64,000 nt of DNA from JAHECW01 sp964641415. Its GTDB lineage: Bacteria; Acidobacteriota; Thermoanaerobaculia; Thermoanaerobaculales; Sulfomarinibacteraceae. The stretch lies in NCBI GenBank assembly GCA_964641415.1, contig CAZXMW010000003.1, positions 62,001-126,000 of the forward strand. The letters run 5' to 3'. A program made the translations under genes and the position numbers. The number at the start of each line of letters is the position of its first letter. Positions within the stretch are counted from its first letter, which is position 1. Below the pieces are notes generated by a model, which saw only the letters and a list, made by a program, of their open reading frames with translations, ran no database searches and had not been told where the DNA came from. Shown here piece after piece: positions 17,790-26,673 of the stretch.

Positions 17790-18935
17790 TCAGCGCTCCT
17801 CGACCACCGGCGGAACCTCGACCCGGTCGTCGTCGCCGATCGAGCGCCGGTACTCGTCGATCTCCGGCCCGACGAACTTGTCGACGTAGGGTGTGAGCAT
17901 GAGCCGGACCAGCGAGCCGTAGCTCGGCCGAAACGAGATCGTGTCGCCGACCTGGAGTCCCTCCGGGTTGTCGCCGAGGTTGAGGACGGCGACGTCGCTG
18001 CTGGCGCCGGTCAGCGAGTAGCGCTCGTCGATGGGGGCCAGCCCCTGGATCTCGGTGTCGAGCTGGCCGATGGTGACCACCGCACGGTAGCCGCGCTGGC
18101 CGGGCTGGACGTCGTCGTCGCCGAAGGCCACGAAGGGAGTCATCGAGGTCGTCTCGCCGAGTGGAATCAATGCCTTCTCCCGGACCTCCACGACCTCGAC
18201 CTCGAGCGTGATGACGTCGTTTCTGAGCCCCGGCAGCGTGCCACCGTTGACCAGATCGGTGCCGAGAAACACGGACTCGCCGATCCGGAAGTGATTGACC
18301 TCGGACGGTACCACACCCTCGAGCATGAGCGGCAGCAGGATGCTCGAGCCGGCCGAGATCAGCGGCAGCCGACGGTCGAACTTGAGCTCGAGCAGCTCGC
18401 TGTACAGGACCAGCTGGTTGAGCTGGTCGACGTTGGGCACGACCCCCGACAGACAGCCGAGATTGGCCCCGAGACCGAGGACCTCGATGTTGTCGAAGCT
18501 CAGTGCGCGGCCGAAGAACTCGATGAGCGATCCAGGCAGGACGCCCTCACGGAGGTCGCCGAGCTCGAGCATGATCACCGTGCGGTGAATCCTGTCCCGG
18601 CGGCGGGCCTCGGCATCGAGAACCTCGAGGGTCCGGATCTCCGAGTTCAGGCTGACGTCGGCGAGCTCGACGATGTCCGGCACGGCGGGCAGGTGCGGCA
18701 GCCGGATGTACCACGACTCGAAATCGTCAACAACCCGGGTGATCGCCCTCAGGTTGGCGAGCCTGGTGTCGGCCATCGACCGGACGCCGAGCCGCTGGAG
18801 TGCATCGAGGGTGTCCATATGCCCGCACAGCACTTTGGTGACGAGAGTCCACGACGCATCGCGCTCGGTGAGCCACCCGTCGACGGTTCGGATGTTGTGC
18901 TGCAGCGCGTTGAGATCGATGGTGACGCGGTTCAT
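17790..18935 (-). CDS. PLP-dependent racemase, ornithine-racemase-like (alanine racemase N-fold)
   Basis: 381 aa, ATG start. N-terminal PLP barrel with the Schiff-base Lys34 (TKVLCGH). The blocks DLGDLREG, GANLGC, HFRIGESVFLGTD, IGQLDTEIQGLAPID and LTGASSDVAVL closely follow what I recall of the clostridial ornithine racemase family rather than canonical Alr. That enzyme interconverts L- and D-ornithine. Substrate specificity within the family varies, so I call the group and not the substrate. It lies 7 bp after the GNAT gene, in the same transcript. Confidence 0.85.
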   Translation of the reverse strand: MNRVTIDLNALQHNIRTVDGWLTERDASWTLVTKVLCGHMDTLDALQRLGVRSMADTRLANLRAITRVVDDFESWYIRLPHLPAVPDIVELADVSLNSEIRTLEVLDAEARRRDRIHRTVIMLELGDLREGVLPGSLIEFFGRALSFDNIEVLGLGANLGCLSGVVPNVDQLNQLVLYSELLELKFDRRLPLISAGSSILLPLMLEGVVPSEVNHFRIGESVFLGTDLVNGGTLPGLRNDVITLEVEVVEVREKALIPLGETTSMTPFVAFGDDDVQPGQRGYRAVVTIGQLDTEIQGLAPIDERYSLTGASSDVAVLNLGDNPEGLQVGDTISFRPSYGSLVRLMLTPYVDKFVGPEIDEYRRSIGDDDRVEVPPVVEER

Positions 18936-18942
18936 CCGTCGG

Positions 18943-19419
18943 TCAGTCCCGGTCCTTGGTGTACCGCATCTCGGCGTACTTGGTGGTGAAGCCGAGGCGT
19001 TCGTACAGACGCTTGGCCGGATTGTCGTACTCGACGTGGAGCTTGACGTCGCCGTCGCACTCGTCGATGGAGCGCATGATCAGCCGGCTGCCGACGCCGC
19101 GCCCCCGGGTCGAGGGATCCACCGTGACGAACAGCAGAATGTGTTCAGGAACGTATCCCGACATACCGGTCTCGAGCATCAGCAGCGCGCCGAGCAGCTC
19201 CTCGCCCTCGTCGGCCAGCATCAGGAAACCGCCCGACCCCTTGCCCGGCACCAGCCCGTAGTCGAGCGCCGCCTGGACGTCCTCGAGGGAGTCGTGGTAC
19301 GGCTTCATGGTTTCATGAAAAAAGTCGGCGACGACGTCGCGCGGCGCCCATTCCGGGAAATCGCCGGAGTCGGCCACCTTGGTTAACGTCAGGCCGTCGT
19401 CCTCGGTTGATGTCGTCAT
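18943..19419 (-). CDS. GNAT-family N-acetyltransferase
   Basis: 158 aa, ATG start with AAAGGAG five bases upstream. The acetyl-CoA pyrophosphate loop is VDPSTRGRGVGSRL. The C-terminal strand-helix LHVEYDNPAKRLYERLGF is typical of the fold. It is the first gene of a two-gene unit with the ornithine-racemase-like enzyme and is divergent from an M20 deacylase. Acetylation of an amino acid is therefore a reasonable guess, but the family is very broad. Confidence 0.88.
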   Translation of the reverse strand: MTTSTEDDGLTLTKVADSGDFPEWAPRDVVADFFHETMKPYHDSLEDVQAALDYGLVPGKGSGGFLMLADEGEELLGALLMLETGMSGYVPEHILLFVTVDPSTRGRGVGSRLIMRSIDECDGDVKLHVEYDNPAKRLYERLGFTTKYAEMRYTKDRD

Positions 19420-19451
19420 ATGGTCTCCTTTATGCTCGTAGGAAGAGGCCG

Positions 19452-20708
19452 GTGAAGGGTTTCGGGCGGCGAAGTTCGTTTCGGACTATACAACAACCCA
19501 ACCTCGCCACCCGTTCCGGGCGCCGGCAGAAACGAGCGATTGAGCTGAATCACCCCGACCGCGACGAGCACCGTGAGCTGACCGCGCTCCGCCGCGAGCT
19601 GCACCGGACGGCCGAGCCGTCCGGCGCCGAACGTGCGACCGCGGCACGGATCGTCGGCGAGCTCGAGGCCCTCGGTCCAGACAGGCTGGTTCAGAGTCTC
19701 GGCGGCCACGGGGTGGCGGCCGAGCTGCGCGGGCGCGAGCCCGGCCCGACCGTTCTGCTTCGAGCCGACCTCGACGCCCTTCCCATCGCCGAGACGATCG
19801 ACCTCAATCACGGATCTCGGCGCCCGGGCGTCGCGCACAAGTGCGGCCACGACGGCCACATGGCGATGGCGGTCGGGGTCGCCCGCCGGCTCGCCGCCGG
19901 CCGGCCCGCCCGCGGCCGACTCATCGTCCTCTTTCAGCCCGCCGAGGAAACCGGTGAGGGCGCCGCGGCAGTGATCGCGGATCCCGCGTTCGACGATCTG
20001 AAGCCGGACTTCGCCGTCGCCGTCCACAACCTGCCCGGTTTCGAGCTCGGCGAGGTCGTGGTCCGCCCTGGGCCCTTCGCGTGCGCCTCCCGCGGTCTGA
20101 CCATCGAGCTCGAGGGCGCCACGTCTCACGCCGCCGAGCCCGACCACGGCCGCAGCCCGGCGCTGGCGGTAGCCCAGATCATCGAGTCGTGGAGCGCGGC
20201 ACGCCAGCTGTTCACCGGTCTCGACGAGGCGACCCAGGCGACGGTGATCCACGCTTCGCTCGGCAGCCGCGCGTTCGGCACGTCGCCGGGCAACGGTACC
20301 ATTTCGGCCACCCTGCGATCGTCTTCCGACGACGCCATCGACCGGATCGAAGCTCGACTCCGCACCGTCGGCGATCGAATCGCCGAGGCCTGGGGTCTGA
20401 CCGCGTCGTGGTCGCGAACCGAGGTCTTTCCCGCGACGGTCAACGACTCCGAGGTGGTCGACGCGGTCGCGGAGGCGGCGCGGGCCCTCGGTTGTCGGCT
20501 TTGTCAGCCGACGGACCCGTTCGCCTGGTCCGAGGACTTCGGCCACTTCACCGAGCTGGCTCCGTCCGCGCTTTTCGGTCTCGGCGCCGGCGCAACGCAC
20601 CCTGCCCTTCACCACCCGACCTACGATTTCCCCGATGCGCTCATTTCGACCGGCGTCGACCTGCTCGAAAAGGTCGTCCGGAGTTGGCTCGGACGCCGTG
20701 AAGATTGA
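19452..20708 (+). CDS. M20 amidohydrolase (aminoacylase/hippurate-hydrolase type)
   Basis: About 418 aa. The start is uncertain: there is no ATG near the usual beginning of the fold. I use GTG 19452, which has GGAAGAGG just before it. The frame is open back to an ATG at 19407 inside the divergent GNAT gene. Metal ligands are visible in GVAHKCGHDGHMAMA, PAEETGEGA, AVAVHNLPG and FAWSEDFGHF, near a closing HPALHHPTYDFPD. The dimerisation domain lies in between (THAA-type loop SHAAEPDHGRSP). Such enzymes cleave N-acyl groups from amino acids. It overlaps the alanine racemase start by 11 bp, so both act in one unit. Confidence 0.87.
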   Translation: MKGFGRRSSFRTIQQPNLATRSGRRQKRAIELNHPDRDEHRELTALRRELHRTAEPSGAERATAARIVGELEALGPDRLVQSLGGHGVAAELRGREPGPTVLLRADLDALPIAETIDLNHGSRRPGVAHKCGHDGHMAMAVGVARRLAAGRPARGRLIVLFQPAEETGEGAAAVIADPAFDDLKPDFAVAVHNLPGFELGEVVVRPGPFACASRGLTIELEGATSHAAEPDHGRSPALAVAQIIESWSAARQLFTGLDEATQATVIHASLGSRAFGTSPGNGTISATLRSSSDDAIDRIEARLRTVGDRIAEAWGLTASWSRTEVFPATVNDSEVVDAVAEAARALGCRLCQPTDPFAWSEDFGHFTELAPSALFGLGAGATHPALHHPTYDFPDALISTGVDLLEKVVRSWLGRRED

Positions 20709-21876
20709 TCGGTCGATCGCCGCCCACGGCTCGTGGATCGAGCTCAGCGAGTCGGCACTGCGGAGCAACCTGCAGTTTCTTCGCCGGCTTCTGGGCCCGA
20801 AAACCCTGCTGTCGTCGGTCGTGAAGGGCAACGCCTACGGCCACGGCATCGAGACCTACGTGCCCATGGCCGAGCGCTGCGGCGTTCGCCGGTTCGCCAC
20901 CTTCGGCGCCTCCGAGGCCCAACGGGTCGACAGCTGCTGCCGGCCCGACTCCGAGGTCATGATTATGGGCGACCTGGCGGACGAGGTCGTGCCGTGGGCG
21001 GTCGAACGCGGCGTGTCGTTCTATGTCTTCGACCTCAGACGCCTCGATCTCGCCATCCGGGCTGGCCGCCGGATCGGCCGGCCGGCCCGGATCCACCTCG
21101 AGCTCGAGACCGGCCTCAACCGGACCGGATTCGACGACCGCACCCTGCGCGCCGTCATGAGGCGAATGCTCGGGGCGCCGGATGCGGTTACCGTCGAGGG
21201 AGTGTGCACCCACTTCGCGGGGGCGGAGTCGATCGGCAACCACGTCCGGGTCAAGGAGCAGATCGCAGAGTTCGAACGCAAGGTCGCGCTGCTCGAGACC
21301 AACGGAGTCGCCACCGGGCTGCGGCACACCGCATGCTCCGCGGCCGCGCTGGTCTACCCGGAAACCAGAATGGATTTGGTGCGCCTCGGGATCGCCCAGT
21401 ACGGCTTCTGGCCGACCGCCGAAACCAGAATCCGATTTCTGACCGGGAGGCCGTCGCGCTCCCGGCGTGATCCCCTGCGGCGGGTCATGTCCTGGAAGAG
21501 CCGGGTCATGAGCTTCAAGACGGTGCGGCCGGGCGACTTCGTCGGCTACGGCATCTCGCACCAGACAGCCCGGCGGGAGCGCCTCGCGTCGGTGCCCGTG
21601 GGGTACCACCACGGCTTCGCGCGCAGTCTGAGCAACCTGGGATACGTGCTTGTCAACGGCGGGCGGGCGCCGGTTCGGGGCCTCGTCAACATGAACATGA
21701 TCTTGATCGACGTCACCGATCTCGACGGCGTTCAGCGCGGCGACGAGGTCGTCATCATCGGCCGGCAGGGCGACGCCGAAATCTCGGTCGCCTCGTTCGC
21801 CGACATGACCAACCACCTCAACTACGAGGTCCTGGTTCGGATCCCCAACGAGCTACCCCGCGTGGTCGTCGAATGA
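20698..21876 (+). CDS. alr: Alanine racemase-family PLP enzyme
   Basis: 392 aa from the GTG at 20698. PLP Lys43 lies in VVKGNAYGHG. The C-terminal beta domain keeps VGYGISHQT (active-site Tyr region), SVPVGYHHGF and VNMNMILIDVT. Classical Alr makes D-alanine for peptidoglycan. Spacing and motifs fit Alr, but the broad-spectrum racemases of the fold cannot be excluded. It is coupled to the M20 hydrolase, so deacylation followed by racemisation of an amino acid is a testable pathway. Confidence 0.88.
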   Translation: MKIDRSIAAHGSWIELSESALRSNLQFLRRLLGPKTLLSSVVKGNAYGHGIETYVPMAERCGVRRFATFGASEAQRVDSCCRPDSEVMIMGDLADEVVPWAVERGVSFYVFDLRRLDLAIRAGRRIGRPARIHLELETGLNRTGFDDRTLRAVMRRMLGAPDAVTVEGVCTHFAGAESIGNHVRVKEQIAEFERKVALLETNGVATGLRHTACSAAALVYPETRMDLVRLGIAQYGFWPTAETRIRFLTGRPSRSRRDPLRRVMSWKSRVMSFKTVRPGDFVGYGISHQTARRERLASVPVGYHHGFARSLSNLGYVLVNGGRAPVRGLVNMNMILIDVTDLDGVQRGDEVVIIGRQGDAEISVASFADMTNHLNYEVLVRIPNELPRVVVE

Positions 21877-21933
21877 TCGGTTCCGCCTGGCCCTCCGGCC
21901 TGGGCCTGACCCGCCCCGACGCGCCCTCCGGGA

Positions 21934-22416
21934 TCAGTGAGTGTGACCGCCCTCGACGCCGAAGTAGGCCGTGCGGAACTTGGCGACAAGATCGCGGAGC
22001 TTGGCGATCTCGCCGAGGTCGGTACCCTGTTTGGCTTTCATGGCGTGGACCTGGATCGAGTGCAGCAACGACAGCTTGTGAAGATACTCCCTGGTCGCGT
22101 CCTCGTCGCCTTTTTCGGCCGGAGCTTTGATCCGCTGGGCCATGAAATAGGCGGTGACGATGTCCTGGATCTCCTGGGCGTGGGCCTCCTTGTTGTCGAC
22201 CCAACGCACGAGCTGGTTGTAGTTGACCTTCTCCGCCGCTCCGAGCTCGACGATCTGCTTCATGGACTTCTCGACCGTCCCGATGTGCTCCTCGATGAGC
22301 TGGACCCGGAGCTCATCGTCGTAGATCCCGCACGGGATCTGGCAGTGGGCCGACGCGGGTACGGCAGGGGCGAGCAAGGCGAGCGAAACGAGGCCGATCA
22401 GGGTGAAACGTGTCAT
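21934..22416 (-). CDS. sodN: Nickel superoxide dismutase with Sec-type signal peptide
   Basis: 160 aa. The ATG at 22416 is chosen because GGAGG lies five bases upstream. The alternative ATG 22428 adds four residues. A clear signal peptide (residues 1-23, ending ASA) is followed directly by H24-C25-x2-P-C29-x-x-Y, the Ni-SOD hook in which the new N-terminal His, Cys2 and Cys6 bind nickel. The mature protein of ~137 aa is helical, as in the known hexamer. It removes superoxide, here probably in the periplasm. Streptomyces and cyanobacterial forms use the protease SodX for N-terminal cleavage. Here signal peptidase I could do it, and no sodX is adjacent. Confidence 0.93.
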   Translation of the reverse strand: MTRFTLIGLVSLALLAPAVPASAHCQIPCGIYDDELRVQLIEEHIGTVEKSMKQIVELGAAEKVNYNQLVRWVDNKEAHAQEIQDIVTAYFMAQRIKAPAEKGDEDATREYLHKLSLLHSIQVHAMKAKQGTDLGEIAKLRDLVAKFRTAYFGVEGGHTH

Positions 22417-22614
22417 CAGAACCTCCATCGTGTGACTTTCACGTAGCAACCCGCGCCGCTCGGAGAGTATTTCGCTGCAAGCACGGTGTTGAACGTGCGG
22501 CGCGTCAGGTCGCGGGAACTTCACGTTCAGCCGCCGGCGTTGGTGCCCTCGTCGAAGCTCAACCCCAAGCCGAGCGATTCCGGCGGATGAGATGTGCCGA
22601 GATCTTGATGTTCT

Positions 22615-22720
22615 GGCGGTTGCGGAAAGCGGAGGCAGACCCGCTGGTATGCCGAGTCTTTTCGCAACCATCCAGGGCGCAGGCGATGGGTGTGGATCGG
22701 CAGTGAGAATCGCTCACTTT
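22615..22720. repeat. Dispersed ~100-bp repeat, copy A
   Basis: This stretch aligns without gaps to 34506-34611. From 22649 to 22717 about 55 of 69 bases match, and the 34 bases before that match more weakly. It contains the small hairpin GTGAG-AATCG-CTCAC (22703-22717). In one frame both copies read ATIQGAG and VRIAH with many third-position differences, so it may be a decayed coding piece. The rest of the 431-bp space between sodN and the EamA gene (22417-22847) holds no gene I can support. Confidence 0.65.
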
Positions 22721-22847
22721 CGGTTCAAACGATTGCTTTCACGACGGGATCTCGCTGGACAGCGACCGCGACACCCTGATGAACAACATCATCACCTCCT
22801 TCGAGACCGTCCCGGTGAAGCTCCGGAGCTTCACCATCGACTGACGG

Positions 22848-23714
22848 TCACCGACGACCGGAGGCGCGGCGCTGAGCGAGGATGATGGGGACCGCCTCGG
22901 ACGAAACGACTGCGGCCAGGATGAGCACCGCCCCGGCGAGCTGGACCGGGCCCAGGCGCTCGCCGGCGAGGGCGATGCCGAAGATCGCCGCGAACATGGG
23001 CTCGGTGGTCAGGATGACCGCGGTCCGCGCCGCCGACAGGTGGCGCTGGGCCCACGTCTGTACGCCGTAGGCGATGGTCGAGGCCACCAGCCCGGTCAGC
23101 GCCAGGGCGAACCAGACCTCGCGGGGCGGCACCTCGACGCCGCCCGCCACCGGCCACATCACCGCGAAGACCACCGCGATGCCGAGCATCTGGGCCGTGG
23201 CCAGCGCCCGCGGGTCGTGCGCCGGGGCATGGCGCGACAGCAGGGCGATGTGGATGCCGAAGGCAACCGCGCAGCCGAGCACCAGCAGGTCGCCGAGGGC
23301 CAGGTTGGTGGGCAGCCGGCCGGTGAGCATGGTCATCCCGACCAGGCTCAGCGCCACCGCGAACCACGCGATCCGTCGCAGCACCACGCCGTTGAGCACG
23401 CGGTCGGCGATCGGCGCCAGGACCACGAACAGCCCCGTGATCAGCCCGGCGTTGGTCGCCGTTGTGTGCGTCAGCCCCCAGGTCTGGAACAGGTAACCCG
23501 CGGCCAACACGAACCCGATTCCGCCTCCGACGCGGAGCGACGGGCCGTCGAGCCGACGGCCCCACACCAGCCCCGCGGAGACGGCGGCAATGGCGAAGCG
23601 CACCGCGAGAAAGGCGACCACGCCCCACACCGCAACCGCGTCGTGAACGATGACGAAGGTCCATCCCCAGACCGCGGTCACCCCGAGCAGCGCGATGGTC
23701 GCGAACACGTGCAT
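22848..23714 (-). CDS. EamA/DMT-family transporter
   Basis: 288 aa, ATG start. Ten predicted membrane helices in two EamA repeats (GVTAVWGWTFVIVHDAV; GCAVAFGIHIALLSRH; ILTTEPMFAAIFGIALAGE). It belongs to the drug/metabolite exporter clan with unknown substrate. It stands alone, divergent from the gamma carbonic anhydrase gene. It is not a close copy of the EamA gene at 16769 by eye. Confidence 0.88.
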   Translation of the reverse strand: MHVFATIALLGVTAVWGWTFVIVHDAVAVWGVVAFLAVRFAIAAVSAGLVWGRRLDGPSLRVGGGIGFVLAAGYLFQTWGLTHTTATNAGLITGLFVVLAPIADRVLNGVVLRRIAWFAVALSLVGMTMLTGRLPTNLALGDLLVLGCAVAFGIHIALLSRHAPAHDPRALATAQMLGIAVVFAVMWPVAGGVEVPPREVWFALALTGLVASTIAYGVQTWAQRHLSAARTAVILTTEPMFAAIFGIALAGERLGPVQLAGAVLILAAVVSSEAVPIILAQRRASGRR

Positions 23715-23852
23715 GACCGGGCGAGTGTAGCGGATGGCGGCGCCACCGGCGTCTCCCGCGCCGAGTCGGGCGAACGGCGCCAGCGGGAGGCTTGCTCTCG
23801 ACGGCGAACTCGGAGATCATCGGCACACTCGACGGGAGGAGGTGGCGATCCG

Positions 23853-24506
23853 ATGGCCGACATCCACTACCTGCGATCTCATCCGATTGACGTTCCCGGA
23901 GTTGACTCCCTGGAGTCCGCGCTCGAGTGGCTCGCCGGCCAGAGCGAGGCGGTCCGGGCGGTGACGGCCGTCGACGGCCTCGGGCGGCTGCGCCAGCGGG
24001 CGTCGATCGATCCGGACAGCTTCGTCGATCCGACCGCCGTGCTGATCGGGGGCATCGTCATCCGCCGCGGCTGCTACGTCGGGCCCCACGCGATCATCCG
24101 GCTCGACGAGAAGTCCGACGCCGAGCCGTTTGTTCTCGACGAGGACTCGAACATCCAGGACTGCGCGATCATCCACGCCGAGACTGCGAGGATCGGGCGG
24201 CGGGTGATCGTCGCCCATCAGGCGATCGTTCACGGCGCCACGGTCGAGGACGACGTCACGATCTACATCCAGGCGGTCGCCGACGGCGGCACCGTGCTCG
24301 GCAGGGGATGCTTTCTTCACCAGGGCAGCTACGTCGGGAAGGGGCTGCAGCTGCCGCCGGGACGCTACGTCGCCCCGGGCCAGAAGGTCCTCACCCAGGC
24401 AGAGGCCGACGCCCTCCCCGAGGTGCCCGAGGCGTTGCTTGCGGTCCGCGCCGCGGTCCTCGAGCACAACCGCCTCCACGTCGGCAGGCACCGCGATGAC
24501 AGGTGA
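23853..24506 (+). CDS. Gamma-class carbonic anhydrase-like hexapeptide protein
   Basis: 217 aa, ATG at 23853 with GGAGGAGG upstream. A left-handed beta-helix of hexapeptide repeats occupies ~60-180 (VDPTAVLIGGIVIRRGCYVGPHA). His108 (DCAIIHA), His122 and His127 (AHQAIVHG) match the three zinc-binding positions of the gamma-CA/YrdA/PaaY family. The N-terminal ~50 residues are an added cap. The reaction would be CO2 hydration. Many relatives are weakly active or have other roles. It is single, with a TauE/SafE gene facing it. Confidence 0.82.
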   Translation: MADIHYLRSHPIDVPGVDSLESALEWLAGQSEAVRAVTAVDGLGRLRQRASIDPDSFVDPTAVLIGGIVIRRGCYVGPHAIIRLDEKSDAEPFVLDEDSNIQDCAIIHAETARIGRRVIVAHQAIVHGATVEDDVTIYIQAVADGGTVLGRGCFLHQGSYVGKGLQLPPGRYVAPGQKVLTQAEADALPEVPEALLAVRAAVLEHNRLHVGRHRDDR

Positions 24507-24689
24507 AGGGCGGACAGAAAGGCATCGTGGGGTGTCCGGCACCTTTTGCGACACCTATTGCCTTTTGTGGGCACCTTTTGGGGTCCCCGGAAGCGGGGCT
24601 GTCGATGCCACGTGAGGATTTCCCCTGGCGGGCGTGGAAGGAGGCCGGCGCGAGCCGTCGGTCGCCGCTTTCCTCCCCTGCCCGCCTCG

Positions 24690-25439
24690 TCAGCCGACGA
24701 GCAGCTTGGCGGCCATCGCCACGACCGCGACGGCGAAGACGACTCGTACGACGCCCTCGCCGCGGGTGATCTGGAGCCTGGCGCCGAGCCAGCCGCCGAC
24801 GGAGTTGCCGACCGCGAGCACGGCGCCGGCGAGCCAGCGGACCTGATCGGTGGCGGCAAAGACGAGCAGGGACGGCACCATGTACATGCCGATCACGAAG
24901 ACCTTGTGCATGTTCGTGCGCACCAGGTCGAGGTGGAGCAGCCCGCGGACAAGCACCATGAAGATGAAGCCGACCCCGGCCTGGATGAAGCCGCCGTAGA
25001 AGCCGACCCCGACCATCCCCAGGTGTGCCCAGCGGGGATGGGTCGAGCCCTCGCCTGCGCCCGGCTTCGGGTTCTTCAGCGTCAGCACGAGCACGCCGAT
25101 CATCACGACCGCCAGCAGGCGCTGGAACCACAAGGGGTCGATGCGGACCGCCGCCACGGCCCCCAGCACCGCCCCCGGCAGCGTGCACAGCCCGAGCGTC
25201 AGGCTGAGCCGGAAGTCGGCCATTCCCCTGCGCCGGAACTCGCTCACCGCGGTGATGTTCTGGGCCAGGAGGGCGACCCGATTGGTGCCGTTGGCGGTCG
25301 CCGGCGACATCCCCATGAAGATCATGGCGGGCATGGTGAGCAGGGAACCGCCGCCGGCCATTACGTTGGCGAAGCCGGCGACGACCCCGACCGCGACCAG
25401 GATCAGGTAGGACCAGATGTCCAGGTTGCCCCCCTGCAC
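24690..25439 (-). CDS. TauE/SafE (TSUP) membrane transporter
   Basis: 249 aa, GTG start. Eight or so membrane helices in two halves, with the family signature GFANVMAGGGSLLTMPAMI and the second-half counterpart GGFIQAGVGFIFM. TSUP proteins move sulfite, sulfoacetate or other organosulfur anions. The substrate is open here. No sulfur-metabolism gene is next to it. Confidence 0.9.
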   Translation of the reverse strand: MQGGNLDIWSYLILVAVGVVAGFANVMAGGGSLLTMPAMIFMGMSPATANGTNRVALLAQNITAVSEFRRRGMADFRLSLTLGLCTLPGAVLGAVAAVRIDPLWFQRLLAVVMIGVLVLTLKNPKPGAGEGSTHPRWAHLGMVGVGFYGGFIQAGVGFIFMVLVRGLLHLDLVRTNMHKVFVIGMYMVPSLLVFAATDQVRWLAGAVLAVGNSVGGWLGARLQITRGEGVVRVVFAVAVVAMAAKLLVG

Positions 25440-25806
25440 GCTCGGCGCACACTCTATCGCGTTCTCCGCACAGACGCTGCCCGATTGCTACCGGAGCTGG
25501 CGATGGGGTCCGATCTGCCGTTCCGGCCGAACCGGGTTGTCGGGAGGTGGGCCGGGGCCGTCACCTCCGCCGAGCCGGACGCCCTGGCATAGATCCAGGT
25601 ACCCCAGACCTGATCGGAGCCGAGCCCGAATCACAAGGCCCACGGGGTCGGTCGAGCATCCGGCACGACCGGCGCCGGGACGCCCGCGTTCGGGCGCATG
25701 GACCGGTCGCCGATCCATGTTCCGGAGATCATCGAAGCAACTCCGATGCCAGCAACAGGCCACGGCCGGGGCACGAGCTCCCGCTGCGAATCTCGATTCA
25801 GGATCG
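25440..25806. other. 367-bp intergenic region without a recognisable feature
   Basis: Lies between the starts of the TauE/SafE gene and the downstream end of the cis-prenyltransferase gene. Short open frames exist on both strands, but none has a ribosome site plus family-like sequence. I see no strong hairpin with a T-tract and no tRNA. Confidence 0.5.
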
Positions 25807-26673
25807 TCAGCGCCCAAAGCGACGGTGACGCAGGTGGTAGGAGCGCAGCGCCCGCAGCAGATCGATCTTGCGGAAGGCCGGCCAGTGGGTGTCGCTGAAG
25901 TAATACTCGGAATACGCACTCTGCCAGAGCAGAAAGCCGCTCAGCCTGACCTCGCCGCTGGTGCGCAAGATGAGATCGGGCTCCGGAAGTCCTGAGGTGT
26001 AGAGATGGCGGCCAATCGCTGCACCGTCGAGCTCGTCGGCAATCCGCTCGACGGGGTCACCGGCCTCGAGACGGTCCTTCAGGTAGCGCCGGAACGCCTC
26101 GGTGATCTCCTCGCGGCCCCCATAGGCGATGGCGATGTTGAGCACGTACGTCTCATACTCCGCCGTTGCCGCCTCGGCCTTGCGAATCGCCTCCCGGAGG
26201 CTCTGGGGAAGCAGCCCGAGCTCGCCGATGTAGCGGACGCGCACCCGCTTGCTGTGGACCTCGTGATGCTCGGCGATCTCGTTCGTCGTGTTCTCGAAGA
26301 GCTCGAACAGCGCGTTCACCTCCTCGGCATCGCGCTGGAAGTTGTCCAGCGAAAAGCACCAGACGGTGACGATGCGCACGCCCGCGTCGTAGCACCAGGT
26401 CAGCACGTCCCAGAGCTTCTCGGCGCCCCGACGGTGGCCGTCGCTGACGGTCCGGAGGCCGAGACTGCGGGCGAATCGGCGGTTCCCGTCCATGATGAAG
26501 CCGATGTGCCGCGGGACGGTCCAGCCGGCGGTCTTGCTTTCGAGGCGATGCTCGTAAATACGGTAGATCGGAGCCTTGACGAAACGCTTGACGATCTCCC
26601 AGGCATGGACGAGCTTGCCGTCCACTGCTGGACGCTCGGCGGGTCGGGCACGGGCGGTTTCCGAGACAGCCAA
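25807..26673 (-). CDS. uppS: Cis-prenyltransferase (undecaprenyl-diphosphate-synthase family)
   Basis: 288 aa. Catalytic loop FIMDGNRRFA, then FSLDNFQRDAEEV and the C-terminal RTSGEVRLSGFLLWQSAYSE signature. It condenses isopentenyl diphosphate units in cis to make the lipid carrier for cell-wall glycans. Odd points: an N-terminal extension of about 50 residues before the conserved core, and an apparent TTG start (no ATG or well-placed GTG nearby), so the true start is unsure. The FSLDNF form is closer to archaeal, eukaryotic and actinobacterial enzymes than to E. coli UppS (FSTENW). It may make a different chain length. Confidence 0.88.
   Translation of the reverse strand: MAVSETARARPAERPAVDGKLVHAWEIVKRFVKAPIYRIYEHRLESKTAGWTVPRHIGFIMDGNRRFARSLGLRTVSDGHRRGAEKLWDVLTWCYDAGVRIVTVWCFSLDNFQRDAEEVNALFELFENTTNEIAEHHEVHSKRVRVRYIGELGLLPQSLREAIRKAEAATAEYETYVLNIAIAYGGREEITEAFRRYLKDRLEAGDPVERIADELDGAAIGRHLYTSGLPEPDLILRTSGEVRLSGFLLWQSAYSEYYFSDTHWPAFRKIDLLRALRSYHLRHRRFGR

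Noticed and set aside
22725..22737. tRNA T-loop-like word GGTTCAAAC
   Set aside because: No acceptor stem, D-arm or anticodon arm can be built around it.
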